Positions 6,567 through 11,956 of a stretch of 11,956 nt of DNA are shown here, piece by piece. A program made the position numbers and the translations under genes. The notes beneath the pieces are model-generated. The model ran no database searches. It was not told the DNA's origin and saw only the letters and a program-made list of their open reading frames with translations. The DNA is taken from the NCBI GenBank assembly GCA_003251995.1, contig QKDT01000269.1:1-11956 (forward strand), given 5' to 3'. The DNA is from Desulfovibrio desulfuricans (GTDB taxonomy: Bacteria > Desulfobacterota > Desulfovibrionia > Desulfovibrionales > Desulfovibrionaceae). Position 1 is the first letter of the stretch, and each line of letters opens with the position of its first letter.

Positions 6567-9500
6567 CTACTCGGCAGCGCTAGCGTCGGGGTAGGGCAGT
6601 TCAGCCAATTGCTTGAGCATGGCGTAGCGTTCGGCATAGGCTTCAGCCAGTTCCGCGCGCAGCTTCTTGGAGACTTCAGGAGCCATCTTTTCCAGAGAGG
6701 CAAAGCGGGTTTCGCCGCCCAGGAATTCCTGAATGTCAGCAGAAGGAGCCTTGCTGTCGAGCTGGAAGGGATTTTTCTTTTCCTTCGCCAGTTCGGGGTT
6801 GTAGCGATACAGGGGCCAGTAGCCGGAAAGAACAGCCATCTTGGCTTCTTCCTGGCTCTTGCCCATGCCCTTGCGCAGACCCTGGTTGATGCAGGGCGCG
6901 TAGGCGATGATGAGCGAAGGTCCTTTGTAGGCTTCGGCTTCGCGGAAGGCCTTGATAACCTGCTGCTTGTCCGCGCCCATGGAGACGGAGGCCACATACA
7001 CGTAGCCGTAGGTCATAGCCATGCGGCCAAGGTCTTTCTTGCCGGTGCGCTTGCCCGCAGCGGCAAACTGGGCCACGGCGCCAAGCGGGGTGGCCTTGGA
7101 GGACTGACCGCCGGTGTTGGAGTACACTTCGGTATCCATCAGCAGCACGTTGACGTCGTCGCCGCTGGCGAGAACGTGGTCAAGGCCGCCGTAACCGATG
7201 TCGTAGCCCCAGCCGTCGCCGCCAAAGATCCACACGCTCTTCTTGGTGAAGAGGTCGTCCATGTGCCACAGCTCATGGGCCAGGGGGCTGTCAAAGCCTT
7301 CCAGGTTCGCCATGATCATTTCACCGAACTTGCGGGAGCCTTCGGCGTCGTCCTTGTTTTCCAGCCAGCCCTTGAGGGCAGCCTGCAGTTCAGGAGAAGC
7401 GGATTCGTCCTTCAGGGCTTCTTCAACCTTCATAGCCAAAAGGCCACGGCGCTGTTCGTAGGCAATGCCCATGCCGCAGCCGTATTCGGCGGCGTCTTCA
7501 AACAGCGAGTTACCCCAGGCAGGGCCAAAGCCGTCTTTGTTGGTGCAGTAAGGCGTGGTGGGCGAAGAAGCGCCCCAGATGGAGGAGCAACCGGTGGCGT
7601 TGGCAACGATCATGCGTTCGCCGAACATCTGGGTGAGCACCTTGACGTAAGGGGTTTCACCGCAACCGGCGCAAGCGCCAGAGAACTCGTGCAAGGGCTG
7701 CTGCAACTGCGAACCTTTAACGGTGTCGCGCGACATCAGCTCGTCCTTGAGCGTGATATTGGCTTCAGCAAAAGCCAGGTTTTCCTTCTGGGTAGGCATC
7801 TGGGTGTCAAGGGGCTTCATAACGAGAGCCTTGACCTTGGCGGGGCACACTTCGGCGCAAGAGCCGCAGCCCAGGCAGTCTTCAGTGTACACCTGAATGC
7901 GGAACTTCAGACCCTTGAGTTCTTTGCCGATGGCGTCCTTGGTGGCAAAGGAAGCGGGCGCGCCAGCCAGTTCTTCTTCCGTGGCAAGCACGGGGCGAAT
8001 GGCGGCGTGGGGGCACACAAAGGAGCACTGGCAGCACTGGATGCAGTTTTCAACCTGCCATTCGGGCACGTTGATGGCGCAGCCGCGCTTTTCGCAAGCG
8101 GCGGTGCCAAGGGGCATAAAGCCAGCCGGATCCATGGCGGACACGGGCAGCTTGTCGCCCTGCTGGGCCAGGATGGGACGCACAACGGCGCTGATGTATT
8201 CATCATCGTCGCAGTGGCACACGGTGGCACCTTCAGTGGCAGTGGCCCAAGAAGCGGGGTACTTCACTTCTTCCAGAGCGTCCATGCCCTTGTCCACGGC
8301 GGCAATGTTCATGTTGACGATCTTGTCGCCCTTGCTGCCGTAGGTTTTCTTGATGGATTCCTTGAGCAGACCCACGGCCTTTTCAAAGTCAAGCACGTTG
8401 GCAAGCTTGAAGAAGGCGGTCTGCATGATCATGTTGATACGACCGCCGAGGCCCACTTCCTGGGCAACCTTGACGGCGTCCACGTTGTAGAACCGCAGCT
8501 TTTTGCGGGCGATTTCGCGCTTCATGGAGGCAGGCAGGTGCTGTTCCATGTCGGCAAGCGACCAGTTGGAGTTCAGCACAAAGGTGCCGCCTTCCTTGAT
8601 GCCTTCAAGAATGTCGTACTGGGTCACATAGGCGGCCTTGTGGCAGGCAACGTAGTCGGCCTTGGTGATCAGGTAGGAAGAGGTGATCTGTTCCTTACCA
8701 AAGCGCAGGTGCGACACGGTGAAGCCGCCGGACTTCTTGGAGTCGTAAGCAAAGTAGGCCTGGGCATACAGGTCGGTGTTGTCGCCGATGATCTTGATGG
8801 CCTGCTTGTTGGCGCCCACGGTGCCGTCAGCGCCGAGGCCGAAGAACTTGCACTGCACGGTGCCAGCGGGCACGGTGTCAATTTCCTCTTCCACATCAAG
8901 GGAGAGGTTGGTGATGTCGTCGTTGATGCCCACGGTGAAGTGGTTCTTGGGCTGGAGACCAAGCATGTTGTCAAACACGGCCTTGGCCATGCCGGGGGTG
9001 AAGTCCTTGGAGCCCAAGCCGTAACGACCGCCCACCAGGGTGGGAGCTTCGCCCTTTTCGAGGAAGGCGGTGCAAACGTCCTGATACAGCGGGTCGCCAA
9101 GAGCGCCGCTTTCCTTGGTGCGGTCAAGCACGGTGATGCAGGTCACGGTTGCGGGCAGGGCGCGCAGCAGGTGCTCGGTGGAGAAGGGGCGGAACAGGTG
9201 CACCTTCACGAGGCCCACGCGCTGGCCCTGTGCGTTGAGGTACTTCACCGTTTCTTCGATGACTTCACAGGACGAGCCCATGGAGATGATCACGCGGTCG
9301 GCTTCGGGGTGACCCACGTAGTCAAAGAGGCGGTATCTGCGACCGGTGATGGATTCAACCTTCTTCATGTTCTCAAGCACGATGCCGGGCACGGCGTCGT
9401 AGTAGAGATTGGAAGCTTCGCGGTTCTGGAAGTAAATATCGGGGTTCTGGGCGGTGCCGCGAATGTGCGGATGCTCGGGGTTCATGGCGGTGGCGCGGAA

Positions 9501-10103
9501 TTCAGCCACCTTTTCCCAGTTCACCAGGGGACGGATGTCTTCGTAGTCGATGGTTTCGATCTTCTGCACTTCGTGGGAGGTGCGGAAACCGTCGAAGAAG
9601 TGGCAGAAGGGCAGGCTGGAATCAATGGCGGAAAGGTGCGCCACCAGGGCCAGGTCCATACATTCCTGCACAGAGGAGGAAGCCAGGAAGCAGAAGCCCG
9701 TCTGACGGGCAGCCATCACGTCCTGATGGTCGCCAAAGATGGACAGGGCGTGGGAGGCCAGCGCACGAGCCGAAACATGGAAAACGCCGGGAAGCAATTC
9801 GCCAGCGATCTTGTACATGTTGGGGATCATGAGCAGCAGGCCCTGAGAGGCCGTATAGGTGGAGGTAAGGGCACCAGCGGAAAGCATACCATGCACAGCG
9901 CCAGCGGCACCGGCTTCGGATTGCATTTCGCGCACGTTCACGATCTGACCGAGCAGGTTCTTGGCGCCTTTGGCTGCCATTTCGTCCATAACTTCGCCCA
10001 TGACGGACGAGGGGGTGATGGGGTAAATGGCTGCCGTTTCCGACAGAGCGTAGGCAATGTGCGCGGTAGCGTTGTTGCCGTCCATAGTTTTCATATGAGC
10101 CAT
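6567..10103 (-). CDS. por: Pyruvate:ferredoxin (flavodoxin) oxidoreductase, single-chain
   Basis: Oxidises pyruvate with CoA to acetyl-CoA and CO2 and passes two electrons to ferredoxin or flavodoxin, using thiamine diphosphate and three [4Fe-4S] clusters. The 1178 residues carry the fused domains in the usual order. Active-site residues corresponding to Thr31, Glu64, Arg114 and Asn996 of the Desulfovibrio africanus enzyme are Thr30, Glu63, Arg113 and Asn996. Two ferredoxin-type clusters use Cys687/690/693/697 and Cys743/746/749/753. The cluster nearest the cofactor uses Cys811, Cys814, Cys839 and Cys1071. The thiamine diphosphate and magnesium site starts at GDGWGYDIG (962-970) and includes SNTGGQ (995-1000). 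The chain ends at 1178 and lacks the roughly 55-residue C-terminal extension that shields the D. africanus enzyme from oxygen. I chose the ATG at 10103, not the upstream in-frame ATG at 10232, because AAGGAGGA precedes it at ideal distance and homologues begin with a similar MxxMKTMDGN. It heads the por-pta-ackA group. Confidence 0.97.
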   Translation of the reverse strand: MAHMKTMDGNNATAHIAYALSETAAIYPITPSSVMGEVMDEMAAKGAKNLLGQIVNVREMQSEAGAAGAVHGMLSAGALTSTYTASQGLLLMIPNMYKIAGELLPGVFHVSARALASHALSIFGDHQDVMAARQTGFCFLASSSVQECMDLALVAHLSAIDSSLPFCHFFDGFRTSHEVQKIETIDYEDIRPLVNWEKVAEFRATAMNPEHPHIRGTAQNPDIYFQNREASNLYYDAVPGIVLENMKKVESITGRRYRLFDYVGHPEADRVIISMGSSCEVIEETVKYLNAQGQRVGLVKVHLFRPFSTEHLLRALPATVTCITVLDRTKESGALGDPLYQDVCTAFLEKGEAPTLVGGRYGLGSKDFTPGMAKAVFDNMLGLQPKNHFTVGINDDITNLSLDVEEEIDTVPAGTVQCKFFGLGADGTVGANKQAIKIIGDNTDLYAQAYFAYDSKKSGGFTVSHLRFGKEQITSSYLITKADYVACHKAAYVTQYDILEGIKEGGTFVLNSNWSLADMEQHLPASMKREIARKKLRFYNVDAVKVAQEVGLGGRINMIMQTAFFKLANVLDFEKAVGLLKESIKKTYGSKGDKIVNMNIAAVDKGMDALEEVKYPASWATATEGATVCHCDDDEYISAVVRPILAQQGDKLPVSAMDPAGFMPLGTAACEKRGCAINVPEWQVENCIQCCQCSFVCPHAAIRPVLATEEELAGAPASFATKDAIGKELKGLKFRIQVYTEDCLGCGSCAEVCPAKVKALVMKPLDTQMPTQKENLAFAEANITLKDELMSRDTVKGSQLQQPLHEFSGACAGCGETPYVKVLTQMFGERMIVANATGCSSIWGASSPTTPYCTNKDGFGPAWGNSLFEDAAEYGCGMGIAYEQRRGLLAMKVEEALKDESASPELQAALKGWLENKDDAEGSRKFGEMIMANLEGFDSPLAHELWHMDDLFTKKSVWIFGGDGWGYDIGYGGLDHVLASGDDVNVLLMDTEVYSNTGGQSSKATPLGAVAQFAAAGKRTGKKDLGRMAMTYGYVYVASVSMGADKQQVIKAFREAEAYKGPSLIIAYAPCINQGLRKGMGKSQEEAKMAVLSGYWPLYRYNPELAKEKKNPFQLDSKAPSADIQEFLGGETRFASLEKMAPEVSKKLRAELAEAYAERYAMLKQLAELPYPDASAAE

Positions 10104-10131
10104 CTGTTCCTCCTTGGCGCCCAAAAGGCGC
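10104..10131 (-). promoter_or_regulatory. por ribosome binding site with adjoining hairpin
   Basis: AAGGAGGA on the minus strand (10115 to 10108) is a near-ideal Shine-Dalgarno sequence placed to use the ATG at 10103. Directly before it, GCGCC and GGCGC (10117-10121 and 10127-10131) can form a five-pair stem. The strong site agrees with the very high expression known for this enzyme in sulfate reducers. The hairpin might affect ribosome access, but that is speculation. Confidence 0.8.
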
Positions 10132-10206
10132 ACAATGTTTTTACAAAATCGGCGTGGGTCGGATCGGCCCTTGAGATAAGGCCCCGCACTAGGCAGGGAC
10201 AATGTG

Positions 10207-10219
10207 ACGGCTAAGCCGT
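10207..10219. repeat. 13-bp palindrome in the por leader
   Basis: ACGGCT and AGCCGT surround a single A, giving a perfect palindrome about 105 bases upstream of the por start. The one-base centre makes it a poor RNA hairpin and a better candidate for a dimeric protein site. No known regulator motif is recognised. Confidence 0.35.
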
Positions 10220-10340
10220 GAAGTGAACACAAAATGGAGGCTGGGAGCGGAATCGTGGTATGGAAACACTACCCAATACGCCTTTTCGCGTCCACCAAAA
10301 AAGCTTGGTATCACTTGTTTTGAAGCCTTATAGCACACCC

Positions 10341-10373
10341 TCGTCTGCCCCGACGAAATGCGCGTTTTTGCGC
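10341..10373. repeat. Tandem small hairpins with first copy of GCGCGTTTTTG
   Basis: TCGTC and GACGA (10341-10345 and 10352-10356) enclose a six-base loop. A second inverted repeat, GCGC, GTTTTT, GCGC (10360-10373), follows four bases later. Its first 11 bases are the same word, GCGCGTTTTTG, that appears twice more about 260-310 bases further from por. Confidence 0.4.
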
Positions 10374-10423
10374 TTACCATAAAATTGTTTGTTTGAACAG
10401 TTTAATAGGGGCAGTAATAAAAA

Positions 10424-10464
10424 AAATTGTGTCAGACGCAACTCACGGAAAATAGTGACAATTT
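10424..10464. repeat. Spaced inverted repeat AAATTGTGTCA / GTGACAATTT
   Basis: AAATTGTGTCA (10424-10434) and GTGACAATTT (10455-10464) are inverted copies apart from one inserted G. Between them TCAC (10443-10446) can also pair with GTGA (10455-10458). The half-site resembles the TTGTG/TGTGA words bound by CRP/FNR-family proteins, which include HcpR in Desulfovibrio, but the spacing does not fit the standard six-base gap. It overlaps the AT-rich stretch where the por promoter is most likely. Confidence 0.3.
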
Positions 10465-10544
10465 ACGCTTTCGGATAGGCTGACTTGCGGCTGCCTTTAC
10501 AGGAAAGTTTATGATGACAAGTGGTTGAGATGCGGAGGGTGGGT

Positions 10545-10573
10545 AAAAAAAATGTTACAAAAGTTTTGTGACA
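10545..10573 (-). terminator. A/T-rich palindrome with U tract: terminator of the reductase gene, or operator
   Basis: TGTTACAAAA (10553-10562) and TTTTGTGACA (10564-10573) are inverted copies around one central G, with one mismatched pair. On the minus strand the palindrome is followed by eight T's (10552 down to 10545), which makes it a terminator candidate 150 bases after the reductase stop. Against this, the stem is poor in G-C pairs. Its near-perfect symmetry fits a dimeric repressor site upstream of por equally well. Confidence 0.4.
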
Positions 10574-10624
10574 GGCATTTTCCCTACGTTACCGCAAGTA
10601 TGGACCTGCTGCACCGCGCTATAC

Positions 10625-10684
10625 ACGGCGCGTTTTTGAGCTGCACGCAAGCGCTGCGCACTGCCCAAAAACGCGCCGTTTTTG
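10625..10684. repeat. Perfect 14-bp inverted repeat carrying two copies of GCGCGTTTTTG
   Basis: ACGGCGCGTTTTTG (10625-10638) and CAAAAACGCGCCGT (10666-10679) are perfect complements separated by 27 bases. The right arm is itself part of a smaller palindrome: CAAAAACG and CGTTTTTG around CGC (10666-10684). It lies 39 bases past the stop codon of the reductase gene, in its 3' untranslated region, and upstream of por. T's follow the structure on the plus strand only, so it is not a standard terminator for the minus-strand gene. Confidence 0.55.
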
Positions 10685-10722
10685 TCAAAAGCCTGATCGA
10701 ATCTCCGGTGGGACACTACACC

Positions 10723-11956
10723 TTACAGCGAAAGCCCCATCTTGATAACAGCCTGCATACCACCGGTGGAGTTGACCACATTGGTCACTCCATTGCGGGC
10801 CAGCACCAGCAGGCTGTCATAGGCGCGCAGGCCAGTGTTGCAGATAATGGCAACCGGGCGGTCCTTGGGAACCTCGTTGATTCTGGCGGCAATTTCTTCC
10901 AGCGGCATGGCGTGCCAGTCGGGGTGCTTTTCCTGCATAGCTTTGCCTGCCGCAGCAGGGCGGGAGTCAATGAAGAACACGTGGTTCTCATTACGGTGTT
11001 GCCACATATCCATAAACTGGTCGGCAGTCACAGGGGTAAAGCGACCGGCAAGGGCATTGTCAGCCACGTTGGCAACCACGTTGACCACGTCCATGGCAGA
11101 GGCGAAGGGCGGAGCGTAGGCGATTTCAAGATTGGAGATGTCTTCCACCGTCGGCTTGGAGTATTGCAGTGCCGCGGCAACGGCATCAATACGCGCCTTC
11201 AGCGAATCCGGGTCGGCGCAAGCGCCCTGCATGCCCAACACGCGGCTGGTGGCTTTATCCACCACCAGTTCAAGGCTCATCATGGATTTTTCGGGGTAGA
11301 AGTGGGCGTGGTCTAGCTGCTCCACGCTCACGCTCATGGCGTCAAAGCCCTCCTTGCGGGCACGCTCAACAGTAAGGCCCACGCCGCAGAAGGAAAGGCC
11401 GAATAGCTTGACGGCCCAGGAGCCCACAAATCCGGGGAAGCTGGCATTGCCGCCAGCAAGGTTGGTGCCGATGATGCGGCCCTGACGGTTTGCCATGCTG
11501 CCCAGGGGCAGATAGCCGATCTTGCCGGTGATGATGTTCTTGATGGCTACGCAGTCGCCGCCAGCGTAGATGCTGGGGTCGGTGGTGCGCATGTGCTCGT
11601 CCACCACCACGGCGCCAAAGGGGGCTACTTCCAGCCCGGCTTCCTTGGCGATCTGCCCGTTGGGGATAAAGCCTGCTGCAAAGATCACCAGTTGGGCCGG
11701 GATTTCGCGTTTGTCGGTAACCACCTTGCTGACCGTGCCGTTTTCGCCCTCAAGGCGCAGCACTTTTTCAGAGGTGAACACGTCAACCTTGTGGGTCTGG
11801 CAGTCGTTAGCCGCCATGAGCGAAAGGGGCTGGGAAAGCACGCCGGGCAGGATCTGATCCATCATTTCCACAACGCTGACTTTCACGCCCCACATGTCGG
11901 CAAGGGCCACGGCTGCTTCAAGGCCAATAAAGCCGCCGCCCACAATGACCGCCTCG
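10723..11956 (-). CDS. FAD-dependent CoA-disulfide/persulfide reductase with C-terminal rhodanese domain (5' partial)
   Basis: The frame is open to the window edge, so the N-terminal FAD-binding part and the start are missing; 410 residues are visible. Counting from the valine encoded at 11943, the NAD(P)H-binding motif GGGFIGLEA lies at 2-10 after a beta strand (EAVIV). The second FAD motif is YAGGDCVAIKN at 126-136. The dimerisation domain runs from about 165 to 300 and contains YAPPF at 276-280. A rhodanese domain covers about 305-405, with the active loop CNTGLRAYD, whose cysteine 368 would carry a persulfide. This order matches CoA-disulfide reductases fused to rhodanese and the NADH-dependent persulfide reductases of the same family, which reduce CoA disulfide, CoA persulfide or polysulfide in the cytoplasm. 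The flavin-side active cysteine (SxxxCxxxC type) should lie beyond the window. It is separated from por by 619 bases, so it is probably a separate transcript. Confidence 0.9.
   Translation of the reverse strand, partial: EAVIVGGGFIGLEAAVALADMWGVKVSVVEMMDQILPGVLSQPLSLMAANDCQTHKVDVFTSEKVLRLEGENGTVSKVVTDKREIPAQLVIFAAGFIPNGQIAKEAGLEVAPFGAVVVDEHMRTTDPSIYAGGDCVAIKNIITGKIGYLPLGSMANRQGRIIGTNLAGGNASFPGFVGSWAVKLFGLSFCGVGLTVERARKEGFDAMSVSVEQLDHAHFYPEKSMMSLELVVDKATSRVLGMQGACADPDSLKARIDAVAAALQYSKPTVEDISNLEIAYAPPFASAMDVVNVVANVADNALAGRFTPVTADQFMDMWQHRNENHVFFIDSRPAAAGKAMQEKHPDWHAMPLEEIAARINEVPKDRPVAIICNTGLRAYDSLLVLARNGVTNVVNSTGGMQAVIKMGLSL

Larger units (their letters stand above)
10104..10722. other. 619-bp intergenic region: por leader and promoter region
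   Basis: No frame here has both a ribosome binding site and a credible protein. The part next to por (10104-10320) contains several short hairpins, including an imperfect GGCC/GGCC stem at 10166-10183 and ACCAA/TTGGT at 10294-10309. The middle (10380-10470) is AT-rich and is the likeliest place for the por promoter. I found no convincing -35/-10 pair; the best is TTGCGT with TATTAC, 16 bases apart, on the minus strand near 10417-10444, and it is weak. The part near 10545-10680 holds symmetrical elements listed separately. Confidence 0.55.

Noticed and set aside
6516..10214. Open frame of 1232 codons on the plus strand, opposite por
   Set aside because: It is a mirror of por caused by codon bias. 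It has no recognisable domain and is rich in Gly, His and Val, as expected for an antisense frame. The minus-strand frame has complete Por motifs.
10104..10232. Earlier ATG start for por, adding 43 residues
   Set aside because: A near-ideal Shine-Dalgarno sequence sits directly before the ATG at 10103, and the added residues do not resemble the family N-terminus.
10104..10320. Riboswitch such as a thiamine diphosphate type in the por leader
   Set aside because: The small hairpins do not show the conserved core of any riboswitch I know, including the thiamine type expected for a thiamine-dependent enzyme.
10189..10380. 63-codon minus-strand frame in the por leader as a leader peptide
   Set aside because: No ribosome binding site and no sign of coding constraint; it overlaps palindromic DNA.
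10625..10684. Standard terminator for the reductase gene
   Set aside because: The T run follows only on the plus strand, whereas the gene is on the minus strand, and the loop is 27 bases long.
10104..10722. Sigma-54 promoter or canonical Rex or HcpR site before por
   Set aside because: No GG-N10-GC element with a good match was found on the minus strand, and none of the palindromes has the expected TTGTGA-type half-sites at the expected spacing.
1..11956. Insertion sequences, CRISPR arrays, tRNA genes, defence or prophage genes
   Set aside because: No transposase, phage or defence motifs, no regularly spaced repeats and no tRNA-like sequence were seen.

Overview
The window reads like ordinary chromosome from a sulfate-reducing Desulfobacterota, most likely a Desulfovibrio relative. 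This rests on a single-chain 1178-residue pyruvate:ferredoxin oxidoreductase whose active-site and cluster residues line up almost number for number with the Desulfovibrio africanus enzyme. It also rests on the acetate-producing pta/ackA pair and on coding DNA that looks moderately GC-rich with AT-rich intergenic regions. The species assignment is inference; I could not run a search.

Left part, plus strand (1-2580): the last 19 codons of an unknown gene, then an unrecognised 235-residue protein with two membrane spans, closed by a clear rho-independent terminator (844-868). An AT-rich regulatory stretch follows. It carries a good sigma-54 type -24/-12 element (1015-1031) and a repeated CAATTTTGT element further upstream. 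It leads into a 476-residue exported HAD-superfamily phosphatase (1150-2580).

Middle part, minus strand (10103 down to 2901): por, pta, ackA. This is a complete route from pyruvate to acetate. Por makes acetyl-CoA, CO2 and reduced ferredoxin; Pta makes acetyl phosphate; AckA makes acetate and ATP. Each junction has a different RNA structure. A GC-rich hairpin with a short U tract lies between por and pta. A perfect 12-bp hairpin without a U tract lies between pta and ackA. A terminator lies after ackA and faces the phosphatase gene. No separate promoter is obvious before pta or ackA, so graded transcription from por is a reasonable model.

Right part, minus strand (11956 down to 10723): the C-terminal two thirds of a flavoprotein disulfide reductase fused to a rhodanese domain (CoA-disulfide or persulfide reductase type). 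Its N-terminus lies beyond the window. Between it and por is a 619-bp gap without a supported gene but rich in symmetrical sequence: an A/T-rich palindrome next to eight A's, three copies of the 11-mer GCGCGTTTTTG, a spaced inverted repeat, and several small hairpins in the por leader.

I see no mobile element, tRNA, rRNA, CRISPR array or defence system. The best candidates for something new are the regulatory architecture around por-pta-ackA and the sigma-54 promoter of the exported phosphatase, not a new protein system.
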